From the NCBI GenBank assembly GCA_029851415.1, contig CM056742.1:111416246-111480245 (forward strand): a stretch of 64,000 nt of DNA, given 5' to 3'. The DNA is from Eretmocerus hayati. Taxonomy: Eukaryota > Arthropoda > Insecta > Hymenoptera > Aphelinidae. A program made the position numbers and the translations under genes. Shown piece by piece: positions 45,337 to 60,287 of this stretch (within the stretch, counting starts at the first letter, position 1; every line of letters begins with the position of its first letter). The notes under the pieces are model-generated. The model had not been told where the DNA came from. It worked only from the letters and a program-made list of their open reading frames with translations, and did no database searches.

Positions 45337-46502
45337 ACCGGTTTAAAGTCTCAACACACCTGGAAATCAAACAGATGAACTTCAGAGCTGGATATCTTAG
45401 AACCTATTGGTCGTAGAGAGCTCTGCGTGGTCGCATTTTATAGCTAATATCAAGCACTTTCGAATCTATTTTTTATATTTCCCGCCCCGCGTATTATACC
45501 AGAGACACACAAGTCAGAAAAACGACTTTTTTCGCAATTTTCCGGCCGAGGTACGAAGGCCTGCAAATTTTGGAGAGATTGTTGGATCGCTATGAGACCA
45601 ATGCGAGGACCAATGACATCTTCAAGCCCATGAAGAGACCTCTAAGATCCGTTTTTGAACGTCTCTCAAAGTGGTTCTGATTCCGAGATCTGACTGATTT
45701 TGCTGAGGGTGTTTGTCTCTCAAAAAATCACACGATAATCCAAAAATGATGAAGAACAGCCCATTTTGAGGCATCTGACCCTCATTTCTGTGAGAATTTG
45801 ACCGGCCTTGAACTGGGCTGTTTCTCATCATTTCTTGATTATCGTGTGATTTTTTGAGAGACATAACACCTTCAGCGAAATCAGTCAGACCCGAACCACT
45901 TTGATAACGTTCAAAAACGGTTCTGGTTCCGAGAGGTAACTGATTCAGTGAGGGGGTTTTTTTTTAAATCCCTTGATAATTCACAAATGAAAAGAAACAG
46001 CCCAGTTAAAGGTTGGTAGCGTTCATTGACGATGGCTATCTCGATGTTGAGTCAAACTCTTGCAGTAATGAGGGTCAGATGCCTCAAAATGGACTGTTCC
46101 TCATCATTTTTGGATTATCGTGTGATTTTTTGGGATATAAACACCTTCACTGAATCAGTTAGATCTCAAGAAAAGAACCATTTTGAGAGAGATTCAAAGA
46201 CGGATTTTAAAGATCTTTTCATGAGCTTGAAGATGTCATTGGTCTCATAGTGATCCAATAACCTCTCCAACATTTGCAGGCGTTTGTACTCTGCCTGGAA
46301 TTTTGCAGAAAGAGTCGTTTCTCTGACTCGTGTGTCTTTGGTATAAAACGCGGGACGGGAAGTACAGATAATATATTTGAAAGCGCTTGATATGAGCTAC
46401 AAAATGCGACCACGCAGAGCTCTCTACGACAAATAGGTTCTAAGATACCTGCTCTGAAATTCATCTGTTTGATTTCCAGGTGTATTGAGACTTTTGACCG
46501 GT
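45337..46502. mobile_element. Fold-back element FB3, 1.17 kb, ~450-bp inverted arms
   Basis: The left end ACCGG, then AAAGTCTCAACACACCTGG, is mirrored at the right end (CCAGGTGTATTGAGACTTTT, then ACCGGT). The arms run to ~45790 and from ~46060, and include CTCTGCGTGGTCGCATTTTA and TTTGGATTATCGTGTGATTT in opposite orientations. There is no gene. This is a MITE-like or fold-back non-autonomous element. Confidence 0.8.
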
Positions 46503-46509
46503 ACTGTAC

Positions 46510-47030
46510 CCAAATAGAGCGATCTCTTCTCTAGTTTGAATTCCGAGAGTCACAGTGTATGGTAGTACAGATTAGATGAAGCAAAGGCTGTGCTTGGAGA
46601 AACCAACGATATTCGATTTATCCCAAACTTTTATGTCGCGTAAATTGAAGATTGCCCCAGTAAGGTTTGACATTCCCCAGCATATTTCGACTCAATTCGT
46701 AGGTCTTGAAATAAGCTTTCAAATGAGCTTAGACACGTCGAGAAGCGTCATCTCATGGGAGGTGATCTGCTACTTATCGATTGATCTCACGTGGTTAAGG
46801 GAATAACTACGTAAGAAACGAAGATAGGGAACTCATCGAAATCAAGCCCGCTACCGAAACTGCTGGGTACACATGTTAAATACAACACAAACAACGAGAA
46901 ATAACCACGACACAAGCTATTGGTCATGTCTCCGCTGTTTAGTAGAAGTCGCAACTCAATAAAAAGTGGGCACCACGGGTGGGGCCCATCGCACACACGG
47001 AACGCGGTGGACGTGTTAATTGAAAAAATA
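46510..47030. other. No gene supported
   Basis: About 500 bases of unassigned sequence. A GTGGGGCCC-type block near 46970-46990 resembles one near 45045-45065. Confidence 0.4.
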
Positions 47031-47034
47031 TTCC

Positions 47035-47575
47035 TGTCATTTTTCTGTGAGAGCACTAGTTTTCGACTTAGAGTTGGAAAAGTGTTGCAAGTTTGATTCT
47101 TTGCTCAGCCCCCTTCATACACGCCCGCGCCGTGCACTCGGACATGCGCCTTAGTTCAAACTTGTCCTATAGAGGCCTCAATTAATGGTAGTCGGTGAAA
47201 ATTGTTTCACTTTCCAAGTCTTCAAGAGGTTCATGCTGATTAGATTTGTGCTATTCCTCGCCCAAAACGATTGGATACATTTGTGTTACAGGTGGCCAGG
47301 TGAAACAGAATGAATTGCTAGAAATCAGTATTTCGTTTATATTTCCCACTCTATATAACGAATGTATCCATTAGCAGAAACACGAGGAGTTGGTAATGTA
47401 ATAATCTTCTTCCACTACCATCAATTCAAACTTTTAGGACAAGTTTAAACAATGGCGTATGGCCAAACGCTCGGCCTGTGTGGAGAGCGCTGAGCGGAAA
47501 ATCAAATCGCAACACTTTTTCTACGCTTTTATCCAACTCTAAGTCAAAAACTAGTGCTCTCACAGAAAAATGACA
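47035..47575. mobile_element. 541-bp MITE-like fold-back element
   Basis: The ends are TGTCATTTTTCTGTGAGAGC on the left and its exact complement on the right. The inverted similarity continues inward for ~200 bases on each side (CACTAGTTTT, ACTTAGAGTTGG, AAAAGTGTTGC, TTCAAACTTGTCC), so almost the whole element folds on itself. There is no reading frame of interest. Confidence 0.85.
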
Positions 47576-47889
47576 CCAATACATTTTCATTCAAAACAAT
47601 TTTCACATATGCAATATAGCCAAGTTTGCCGAATTTTCCATTTTGGCAATAGTTATACTCATTTGTTATTAACAAATGTCGTTTTTACACCAACTATCAT
47701 GACAGCGAGCTACATAATCACACTCAATTGTAGAAGACATTGAAGCGCGCAACTATAATCCGGAAAGTTTTGTTGTAACTATAAGCAATCTCTAAGAATG
47801 GGCAAAAAACGTAGTTTTTTGCACTACGTTGTTGATAACAAAAATTGAGATTTAAAATTATAAAGAAGTCATCAGGAAAGATCAAGGAA

Positions 47890-50800
47890 TCGAATGCAAA
47901 AAGAATTTTTCGTCGCTTTCGATTTGGCTACAGAACGTATAGCTAGCTGATGGACTATTTTTTGACTTTCGACGGGAAACCACAAGCCGTAGTGATTCTG
48001 ATTGATAAATCAATGGATTCTAGAAATGTCGTGGTACATACTTCCGAAGTTTTATGATGGCCTCCCAGGTCCATAGAGTATTTAACGATAGAATTTTTTG
48101 CCCAATCCTGCTAACTCTACAACTCTTCATAAGAAATGGTGAGTCCGAGTGACTCTTTTCGACTCCTATCAATTGATCAATGAATTCTTGAAGTATCAAA
48201 GTACATTCCTCGAAAGTCTCACGATGGGCAGGTGGATATTTTTCGAGCTACAAAATGTACCTCGAATGAAATTTTCAGCCCGTCGACAGCTGATCCTTCG
48301 ACATTTGATCAAAAATCATTAGTCCAAGTGACTTTTCGCGGTTTTGATGGATTGATGATTGGATCCCAGAATATCCAGAGAGTATGCCTTCGAATATTCA
48401 TAACGGAAAGAATGACATTCTCCGGGCGTTAGAGTGTTCATCGATGGAATTTTCAGCCCGCTAACCGCTCATTTTTCCACTTTTGATAAAAACTATGTGA
48501 TTTTTTTTATTCGATGAGTAAATCATAAATTCTAGAGATATCAAAGTATATGCCTCAAAAATCTCAGGCTGAAAGGACCGATATTCCCCGAGCTATTGTG
48601 GAGTTTCTATCGATGAAATCTTCAGCTCTTCTAATCTCCAAACCTCAATTATCAGTGTCATATATCTTGTTCGAAAATTTTTCTTTTGATGTAATGTATC
48701 ACCAGGGCTTGTGGATGTCAGAGTATGTGCCTATTCTACATGAAAAAGGCAGGAGCAATACTTTTAGAATTATAGAGGAACCGTGGATGAAATCTGAAAC
48801 TTTTGAGTGTGAAGTAAAATTGCATTTCCGAGTGCATTTGAAAGTACGATTAGGGAAGTGAGAAATCAATCATTCTATTACAGTAGAATCTTTGTTCATT
48901 GACGATCGCACGAAAAGAGTCAAATCGAGATTCACAGCACATCGAATATAATTGATAAAAATCAGAATCATCAATCAGTGTGTTAACTCTGTATGATCAT
49001 TCATCGGAGTCTGCATCAGTCGATTCGCTTGCCGACAGATAGCATTCGTCGTCGTCTTCATCACTCGTGGTAGTCTCATCATGGCCATCGTCATCATTGC
49101 TGAAATGGAACGAAATATATTATCCACCTACTAGGTTTCCGTTACGTGAGAATGTAATGCTCCAAGAAACATGATCGGAGAAGGTACGGACATAGAATTG
49201 AATTATACCTCTTCAATAAGTATCCATTGAGCCTTTCGGTGAAGATCTTCTTCACCAGATATTGAGATCTCTCTTCGAGTAATATGTTTGAGATTAATGG
49301 GTCAGTGTCATATATTGCTCGATTATACACATCCGACAGTTGGGCTTCCTTGCTATACTGACGAGCATGTTCCACCATGTTCCTTCTGTAAAATTTATGC
49401 CACGCTTCCTGGCTATCTTCAGAGAAATAGCAAACTGGCAATGGCAACTTCTTCGCCACTTGACAGTCGTGCATCAGAAGTTTGTGGATAGACACGTTCA
49501 TGTGAGACCACGGATAAAGTTCGTAGTGCTGCCAGTATACTCTCCAACAGTAATCTTCTAGCAAAGTATAATCCACTCTTTTCTTTGGTTTAAAAAGAAT
49601 GAGGATGTCAGCCAAATCTTGAACAAAACCTTCATCCAACTTCAAGACTTCAGCAAATTTCCTAGGCTCTCTGAAGCATCTCCGAGCAAGATTGCCGGTG
49701 TTTGTTGTTCCGTGGCCCTGGAGAACTTGATCGGGCCTGATACCGAACATACCTCTAACCTCTTCGATAACTTCGTTTCTCCGCAGATTAAACGCATCTA
49801 GAAGGAGAACTTTGATGTATAATTGCTGTCTGAGATAACCTGATGTGACAATGTTCTTACCTTTGTACTGTAGTGAAACCGCCCAGACTTCGATATTCAA
49901 CCTGTAAGACAGGTGGAGAAGATGTTTAAACATTTTCATCTCAGCATGCAGCAGTGCAATTCCAAGATCGAGCGCTTTGTTGTTATCCTCTACAAAGAAA
50001 CTTAGATCTTTATTCCCAAACTCATGCGTGGTCCGCGCACAGGTAGGACATCGTTGTGTAGCTGGAACTTCCAGAATGGTGCTGACACATTTAACATCGA
50101 ACATAGTGAGATGAAACTCAAAGATAACCTCAACATCCTTGCCATTAGCCATCTTGAACGTATGACTGTGAAGATTGTCTACCTCCGATTTCATCCTGTT
50201 ATACTCTTGGAGGATTGCTTCCTTTGTTTCCTTCTCACATGCAATCCTTACAGGGCGACAGTATCGATAACTCAATGGAGTGGAGTTGCACCATTTGTAT
50301 TCTCCAGTATTAGTATCACTCTCTGATACCAGCTGCAGAGGACTCATGCTTGTGACGAAAAGAGACTGCGTTGCGTCATTGATCTCATTCTCCGGATTTG
50401 CACACTTCTGATGAGAATTAGAGTGACCAGATGAGCTGTCGAAACCTCCAGAACAAACCAGCTTCACTTTCTTTAGAGCTTTTCTGCTCCAACCACGGGC
50501 AACCGATTCACACAACCTTTCTGCGGTCTTGTTAGCGAGATCCTGCAATGGGGTGAAGACTTCTCTCTCGGAAACTTGGATTCCAGCTGGCAGGCACTTT
50601 TTCTTTGCTCTGCTCACAACTTTATAGGAAGGGTAGATGTTCTGACCTCTCTTCATATCACTTCTTTGGTTGTGGTCTTTCACCATTGCAGAATAATGGT
50701 GCTTACTGAAGCGACGCTCCAGGTAGAACGCGAGAGCGCTTTCTTCCGTGTGTCTGGTTACACTTTTTTTCTTCTCAGCAAAAGCCGTATTTTTCAGGAG

Positions 50801-52330
50801 TTCCTGATCTTTCCTCTCCTTTTTCTTGTACAACTCAAAAACTCGCTGAACAACCAGGTGATCATGGTCTTTCCAGAGCCCTTTGAAAATTTCTCGAGCT
50901 AAAGTCCGCTCACGAGACACAGACATTGCCTCCCCTTTCTGCTTTTTCTTTCGCCCACCACCGACGAAATTGCATTTACGCCTTCGAGGTCTACCTGCAG
51001 ATTTTTTCGGGGGTTGGAGAATGCCGGAAGAAGTCACTGGTGGATTCGAGCAGCCTGCAGATACCTTCATTCTGGGGGTAGAAACAAACGGTTCGGAATC
51101 AGACAAGGTCATCCGAGAGGATGGATGGGAGTGAATTTCCTTCTGATAAAGGAATTCAAATATTAGCGGTGAACATTCTGCAACTTATGAAAATCAGTCC
51201 AACTTTAATGGGATCTGAGAGGCGAATACTCGGATATCTTGGATATCTAGTGGAAGTTTCATCATTGTCGAGAAAAGTCACTCGGAATCATGATTCTCGA
51301 TCGGAAGTAGAAGGCTGGGCAGTTGATGTGCTGAAAATTTCATCGACAAACACTCTATAGCCCGAGAGATATCGGCCTGGTTGAACTCAAACTCTAAAAG
51401 CGTAAACTTTGATATCTTTAGAATACATTCATAAGTCAATTAAGGTTGAAAAAAGTCACTCAGAATCATAATTTATGATTGAAAGTCGAAAAATCAGCCG
51501 TCAAGGGGCCTAAAATTTCATTGACAAACACTCTATAGCTCGGAAAATATTGGCCCGACCATTCTGAACTTCTAAGGCGTGAACTTCGACATCTTTGGAA
51601 TATATTAATTGGCCAATCAAAGTCGAAAAAAGACACTCGGGAACATGAGTTTTTATTAGAATTCGAAAAATCAGCCGTCGATGGGCCGAAAACTGCATCG
51701 ATATACACTCCATAGCTCGAGAGATATCAGCCCGTCCGAACTGAAACTTTGGTGGCTTCAACTTTAATATATCTTCAATTATTAAACCATCAAAATCTAA
51801 AGAAGTTACTCGGATTCATGATTCTTAATCAGAAGTGAAAAATTAAGCAATCGACGGACTGAAGATTCCGTCGACAAACACTCTAGAATTCGGAATATAT
51901 TGGTCCACCCGTCCTGAAGCTGTGGACACGTGAACTTCGATATCTTTTTAATCTATCGATCAGTCAGTCGCAAAAAGTCACGCGGAATCATGATATTGAA
52001 TCAAAAGTGGGAAAATTAGCAATCGATGGGCTGAGAATTGCATCGATTAACACTTTGTAGCTCAGAAATTATCGGCCCGACGGTCATGAAACTCTGATGG
52101 CATTTACTGATATCTTTGGATTCCGTCGGTATATATTAATCAAAGTCGAAAAAAGTCACGTAAAATTGTACTGTATGATGGAAAGCCGAAAAATTAGCCG
52201 CCGACAGTCTGAAAATTTTATCAAATAATACTGTATACTCTCGAAAGTTTTGTCTCGCCCTTCACGAAATTATAAATGCATACCTCCTTATGTCTAACAG
52301 AGTTGATTGACATCCAGCCGAATGAAGTCT
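47890..52330. mobile_element. Fold-back element FB4 with ~175-bp subrepeat arms enclosing a RAG1/Transib-like transposase
   Basis: Right of the gene, units starting GTCACTCGGAATCATGA recur near 51283, 51452, 51630, 51806, 51978 and 52156 (spacing 169-178). Each also contains ACACTCTATAGCTCG, GAAAATTTCATCGAC and GGCCCG. Left of the gene the same unit occurs about five times in reverse complement (near 47990, 48143, 48320, 48495 and 48655), for example TTTTCAGCCCGTCGACAGCTGA. The gene (48997-51112) fits exactly between the arms. The outermost ends are degenerate and no CACA/T-type terminal heptamer was confirmed, so the boundaries are approximate. Confidence 0.75.
48997..51112 (-). CDS. RAG1/Transib-like DDE transposase, spliced
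   Basis: Exon 1 (51112-49209) encodes 634 residues. An intron (49208-49100, 109 bp, GTATAA...TTTCAG) keeps the frame, and exon 2 (49099-48997) adds an acidic tail (SNDDDGHDETTTSDEDDD and on), 668 residues in all. If unspliced, the frame stops at 49142 (656 residues). The pattern fits the Transib/RAG1 core: first Asp at D225 (SGGFDSSSGHS), second at D339 (HLTMFDVKCVST) followed by C355/C358 (CPTC), and then SIHKLLMH and the catalytic Glu region FSEDSQEAWHKFYRR with E565 and HARQ. A basic N terminus (RPRRRKC, GGGRKKKQKG) could bind DNA or act as a nuclear signal. The gene is intact and flanked by inverted subrepeat arms. The family call is by motif recall and needs a profile search. Confidence 0.7.
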
Positions 52331-54950
52331 AGATTAGGATTGATCATGTCCGAATCCTCCCCCCGCGGAGGTAGGTAAACTGGGTATTATTAGATACTAT
52401 TGGGTAGTGTTTGGCACAAGATCTAGGTAGGTAAAGAGAGCGGGAGCCCTCAAATTTTGAAAGCTAACCTCAAATCTCGTCTTCTGAGTACTTCCGGGGG
52501 ATTTATCTATGTATATCGGGTCTCACAAGAATGTATGGTATTGACATCTATAAGCGGCACAATTTTGAGATATTTGCATTGTACTGAGAGGAACTAAGAA
52601 TGTGATTTCTAACCTCACAACGGCCGTTTTCAAGGGGTTCCGGCAAAACTACTCGCGCAAATGTTTCACATCATGTGGATTACAGAGATTGAAGATATTT
52701 TACACATATGAGAGTTTCCACGGAACTTTTAACTTTTGTGTTACTGCAGTGTTCCAAGAGTATTTTGAACTATTCGGAGTGCGCAGGAGTGGCATTTTAT
52801 AGTATTTGGCATCATTCAATATGGACTACATTCTTTTTTGTTGAAACGCATCCTGATTTGTCAATAGCAGACCGCAAAGGATGATTTTTGGGCAGTTTAC
52901 AAACGTACCAACGCGATTTTTTGAATTGATAAGGCTGTAGCTAAAATACCTATGCCTCAACTACTTCGGTGGAATGATATATCCATCTACTAATCTCATA
53001 TTTTGAGAAATTCTTTGATTCAGAGGTGTGCGCTGATTTGGCTATGATATTAACTCTCATTCATCGATGTAACTGAGTTTTGTGGGAAAACTTTTTCTGG
53101 CTATTGTTTACGGAATTGATGAAATAACTTGTGCAAAACGGAAAATTTAGCAATGAGTTTTCGAAGTTGAGAAGAAGACGGATCGAATCCCGTTTGGTTT
53201 GTGAGTGTGCGTTGATCCGGACAAATTTTATAAAGCTTCAAAGCTCATAAAGTTATCGCGCCACTGGCTCTCAAAACGGTCATTTTTTGATGGCATACTC
53301 AGGAAACGTAAAGCACAGGATTGGAATGTTGTGCTCTTTTTTCTTCATCGCAAAAGGGATATAACCGCACTGTTCTGAGTTGCAATTGTCGATCGGTATT
53401 TCTGTGAGAAGCTGAGGAGAAATATTTGAATCCGGATGGTAAGCTAAATAAGCCGCTAAATGTGATGGTATCGCGATTTTCTTGATTTTTACATAGTATA
53501 CGGCTGAAAAATGAACAAAATAACACCACAGTGCATTCTAGAAATTGAAATGAGACTCATAGCTCTTGACTCGATTTTGGAAATTTACATCGAATTTCGG
53601 AGAAATCAATGATGAAATTCATCTTAAAGTCAAGTCAGGCAAAATATCATCCGTATCGATCGTCTAGACAATGTTTTGAATCGAATCTGTTCGATTGAAG
53701 TTGATTCACGAATGTTTCAAGTGTGAAATTCCGTACAATTCGTTCTGAACCAGATACCTCGGCTTGGAAGAGAGTGGCACCACTTTTTTCACATGTTTTC
53801 GAGGTATAAGAATCACATGAAACCCATCTTAAACGTGTGCGATGAGAAAATTTTTTTTTTATTTTAGAGGGTCAATAGTCAAATGTTCCATGGAAACCCT
53901 CATATATTAGAGATGCACCGGAAGCATCATAGAAACGTAGTTTCTAACCTCACGCCTCCTTTTAAGAGGTTCCGTTAGATTCACATGCGCAAATGTTGGT
54001 CTATCATGAAAAACAGAAGGAAAGTAGATATATAATATGAGATTCACATTGGTGAATTCACCTTGAGGTGTAATAAATGAAGATAGCGAATTCACATTCG
54101 TTCTTTCAAGCAATCCCAGAAGTTCAACCTAGGTCTGCTAGGTATTATGAGGGAATAAAACAGACGAAACATCTAGCACAAGATTTGGACGAGTGTATCC
54201 ATCAGACTTTCGAGGAACTAGATTTTTCATCCAATAAGTTCTCTTTTATGATGAGTTGATATACGCAGGTGTCGTGTATTTAAAAGTATCAGGATGTAAG
54301 AAAGCGTTAATAGGCCCAACATCTGCGGAGCGCACCCACGGAAAGTCTCTGAGAAAAAAAAGTTGTCGGACATTCTCCTTCACGCAACTTCCCTTAGGTT
54401 GGCTTATGAAAATTTTGCGTGATTGAAGAACTCAAACGACGATCACGAATCTGGAACGAGCTCACGTGGTGTAAAAGACTGGCGAAAGTCTCAGAAAATG
54501 TGGATCTTAACTTGAAGTTCCAACATCCAAAAGATGTTCGGAAAATTACACCGCACAGCACTATAGGCTGCAACGAGAGGGCTGCAAGATTCAATTTGGG
54601 TCATTAGATTTTTCGAGCTACATGCTTCACCAGCGATCTGGTGCTCGACGAAAATGCATATGTTGAGAGAAAATTATCAAAAGTCAAATTGTCTAGACTT
54701 TCGATCTGATTATATATGAGCATTATCGCGAAAACTTACCCAGAGCGTGTAATTGCTTCCCATTTCGATTAGTGAGCTCCGAATCACTCCCGTGAAATTT
54801 TCCTACACGTATTCTATTGAAATACGCTTGGTACTAAATTTTTAGATCGATCCATCAATTGATCGTTATTATTCTTAAATATTAAGGGTCTAAATGTCAG
54901 GTCAATGTACTGTAATAATGAGAGTTCCAAGCACACTCTCAGTGGAAAAA
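52330..54950. other. Unassigned; a diverged direct repeat ~1.33 kb apart
   Basis: The block at ~52600-52680 (TTTCTAACCTCAC, then GGTTCCG, GCGCAAATGTT and ATCATG) recurs at ~53940-54010 in the same orientation. No gene is supported; the longest frames are under 80 codons. Confidence 0.4.
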
Positions 54951-54959
54951 AGAAGTTAT

Positions 54960-55215
54960 GCCGAATCAGTACTCTAGGCGCTAACTGACCGGATCAGTCC
55001 ATATGAACTGACAATCAGTTAATCGATTTAGGATCAATTATAACTGATGAATCAGTGTATATGAACTGTTCCGGTCAGTTAACTCAATCAGTAGTAATGA
55101 CTTTCGAGAATTTGATGATCAGCTGGCCTTTGGAGCAAAAAAAGTATTACTGATTCAATCAGTGACGTTTTTTATACTGATAGAATCAATGACAATCTGG
55201 CTGATTCGTGCTGAG
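54960..55215. repeat. Cluster of ATCAGT/ACTGAT motifs
   Basis: Six ATCAGT and three ACTGAT lie within ~250 bases, with related CAGTTA and TGACCGGATCAGT forms, some forming short palindromes (ACTGATTCAATCAGT). Confidence 0.5.
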
Positions 55216-55674
55216 AGAGTTCACTTCATGAAAGCCGATAACATCACTCTCCTTACCTGGTAGCAAGTCCACCTCCTCCGGCCTTCGGTCCTGGGGTATC
55301 AGCTATGACAGATTTGGGATCGTCTGGTCGTCTGATCAACACCACACTTATTTTGCATCGCATTCAACCATCTAAACGTATCAGAGTATAGGACACCTGA
55401 TACTCACTGATACTCACTCTACCATGGTAGATCCTTCACTGCCATGCTCAACGTTGCTCTCAGATCATCGCTCACCCTCGCAATTCGGAGCAAGTGACTG
55501 CAAGTGACGAGGCGCATTTAAGCTAGGAGTCAGTGGCAGCTGTGAGAAGCAGCTGAGTTTCAGACATGATTTGCAGTGACCTCGAATATCATCGATTCTT
55601 CTGCATTCCACAGTGATGACGTTGCACTTGCAAATTTGGGCCGTATTCTCTTCCGCGCTCTTCTTCCTTGTGTC

Positions 55675-57586
<1,912 letters not shown>

Positions 57587-57646
<60 letters not shown>

Positions 57647-57660
57647 TTTTTTTTTTTTTT
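57587..57660. repeat. (CT)n followed by poly-T
   Basis: About 60 bases of CT repeat with one interruption, then ~20 T. On the minus strand this is the A tail of the R1-type fragment followed by (GA)n. Confidence 0.9.
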
Positions 57661-57661
57661 T

Positions 57662-58480
57662 CTTTAAGGTGGTTAGAGGGCGAAATTTGCCTCAGGATCC
57701 CTCGGATCCGTCCCCAGACACCGGACTGGTTCAGCTTACGCGGACTACGCATAGCCCACGCAGGCCATACCAGGCGGGACACGGGTTTGGGTGGGGCCCA
57801 CCGAGAGGTGGGCCCGGCCGTGTAATATCCCTCTCCCCTCGATGTCCGATACCTAGGGCATCGGGCAATCAAGAAGGAGATCCACCTGCATCTACCATCT
57901 CATCCCGGAACCGCGTGAGCATTACTTCAGGATGAGCGGCATGTCTCGCGCTCGATTGCGAGCGTTCCTCTTCTCCATCTTCTCTCTTCGGCCACTTGTC
58001 GGCATCTTCAATCTTCATTCTTCATTGTTCCCTCTCTTTCTTCTTTCTTCTCTCTTCTTTCTTCTTTCTTCCCTCTTCAGTGCATCAGATTCCTCCTGGA
58101 ATTATTTGGGCCTCTTCTGTTTCAATCGGCAGAGTCACTGTAATTCGCCTGCTTCGAGGCGCCTTACTTCCCTCTCTTTCTCCTCTTTGCGGGTCATCAC
58201 CAGCTTGATGTATCCGGTGAGTCTATCCCATGTCTCCTGGTTGCGGAGCAAGTACGGGACGAGATTCTCAGGTGTTAGTTGAGCACCCAGCCATTCATCC
58301 AGCTCGGCGCGCTATCTCCGGGTGTCGCTGCACTTGAACAGGGCATGTTCGGCGTCATCCCATTCGTCCCCGCATGACTGACATGCTGGGGTCGTCCTCT
58401 TCTTGAACCTGGTTAGATAGGAACCGAAGCAACCATGATCGCTCAGTGCCTGCGTCGCACGGTGTTGATGAAAACCCGAT
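57662..58480 (-). pseudogene. 5'-truncated R1-clade non-LTR retrotransposon tail
   Basis: The minus strand reads HRATQALSDHGCFGSYLTRF, then CQSCGDEWDDAEHALFKC, the C-terminal zinc-knuckle-like region (C..C...H....C) of R1-clade RT proteins. After a TAG-type stop in place of a codon near 58313 it continues ELDEWLGAQLTPENLVPYLL and VMTRKEEKEREVRRLE, again typical of the R1 clade. A ~450-base 3' UTR and a poly-A tail follow and end in (GA)n. The RT domain itself is missing; the left part is cut by the fold-back element starting near 58480. Confidence 0.75.
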
Positions 58481-60139
58481 TTGCGACACAATTATTCTCA
58501 CCCTGAAAACAAGCGAATTTGGAAATTTGCGAAGAGGGAAATTGTAGGTTTTTTCACGTAGATTATGGATCTTTTTCCCAATTGGAGCCTCCGAGATTCA
58601 TACGCTAACGGCAAGCATAAAAACGCGAAAATCGCGGGAAAAACGCAGTTTTAGTGGTTTAACTTGATGGGGATGCATTTTGCACAAATTTTTATGGGAA
58701 CAAAAGTTGTTGCATTTTTTGATACAAATCGGATGATATGACCAGTTTTTCGATAAACCGAATTTTTTGGTGTTTTTTGCCATTTTGGGGGGTTTTTAGT
58801 GGATATTTTGAAATTTGAACTACGGCAATCGAAAGAGCGGGAAATTTTACGTCGGAATATGTACTTTGAAAATTTGGAAAAAAGATTTTTAGAGGTGATC
58901 TAGGGAGTAAGAATAGAGGAAAAACTGAAAAAACAGAGAACAATGGGTGATTCGTGAATTCTCGAGGTCTAATCGTGAATGTGCCACCTTGTCCACAATG
59001 GGGTTACCTTTCTCCATCATCAACCAACTATTTGCCGTGTTCCGGGAGTGCCTAAATACACCTGCTGGACTCTGAGACCGGTTATAGCGAGTCTTGGGGT
59101 AATATTCCGTGCAAAGCCCTATGAATCCGATCAAAATCATGAATTCTCGAGGTCGAATCGTGAATGTGCCACCTTGTCCACAAAGGGGGTACCTTGCGAC
59201 ATCATCAATCAACTATTTGCCGTGTTCCAGGAGTGCCTAGATACACCTGCTGGACTCTGAGACCGGTTATAGCGAGTCTTGGGGTCATATTCCGTGCAAA
59301 GCCCTATGAATCCGATCAAAATCATGAATTCTCGAGGTCGAATCGTGAATTTGCCACCTTTTCCACAAAGGGGGTACCTTTCGACATCATCAACCAACTA
59401 TTTGCCGTGTTCCAGTAGTGCCTAGATACACCTGCTGGACTCTGAGACCAGTTATAACGAGTCTTGGGGTCATATTCCGTGCAAAGCCCTATGAATCCGA
59501 TCAAAATCATGAATTCTCGAGGTCGAATCGTGAATGTGCCACCTTGTCCACAAAGGGGGTACCTTGCAACATCATCAATCAACTATTTGCCGTGTTCCAG
59601 GAGTGCCTAGATACACCTGCTGGACTCTGAGACCGGTTATAGCGAGTCTTGGGGTCATATTCCGTGCAAAGCCCTATGAATCCGATCAAAATCAAGAATT
59701 CTCGAGGTCGAATCGTGAATGTGCCACCTTGTCCACAATGGGGTTACCTTTCTCCATCATCAACCAACTATTTGCCGTATTCCAGGAGTGCCTAGATACA
59801 CCTGCTGGACTCTGAGACCGTTTATAGCGAGTCTTGGGGTAATATTCCGTGCAAAGCCCTATGAATCCGATCAAAATCATGAATTCTCGAGGTCTAATTG
59901 TGAATGTGCCACCTTGTCTACAAAGGGGGTACCTTTCGACATCATCAACTAACTATTTGCCGTGTTCCAGGAGTGCCTAGATACACCTGCTGGACTCTGA
60001 GGGTTCTGGGGCCAGAGTCAATGTACAGCACAGCAAATCCGATGAGAACCATGAAATCAATCTTGGGACTTCCTTTCCGTAGCACTCAATAGACCGAAAT
60101 TCCACACACTTGTCCCTTCTCCAATCCTTCTAATGTAAA

Positions 60140-60287
60140 ATGAAGGATGTGGGAGTGGATCAAAAGAATACTTCATGCTTAATGAGGTTGATAATAATCA
60201 AATCGACCGACCCAATCCTCGAATTAAGAATGAGAAACGTTGGTGCTCGAATGTTCATTGAGTTAAAACCGAATGACCCAATCCGCG
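60140..60287 (+). pseudogene. Coding-like segment conserved in both arms of FB5, left copy
   Basis: About 49 codons (MKDVG.DQKNTSCLMRLI at the start, then ILELRMRNVGARMFIELKPN) are nearly identical to 62613-62759 on the minus strand, and both start at the same Met. After residue ~49 the two copies diverge. The protein is unrecognised. The conservation may simply be that of the DNA arms. Confidence 0.35.

Noticed and set aside
47890..52330. Transib-type CACAATG/CACAGTG terminal heptamers for FB4
   Set aside because: CACAGTG occurs near 46555 and 53528, but not in a matching inverted position at the ends of the arms.
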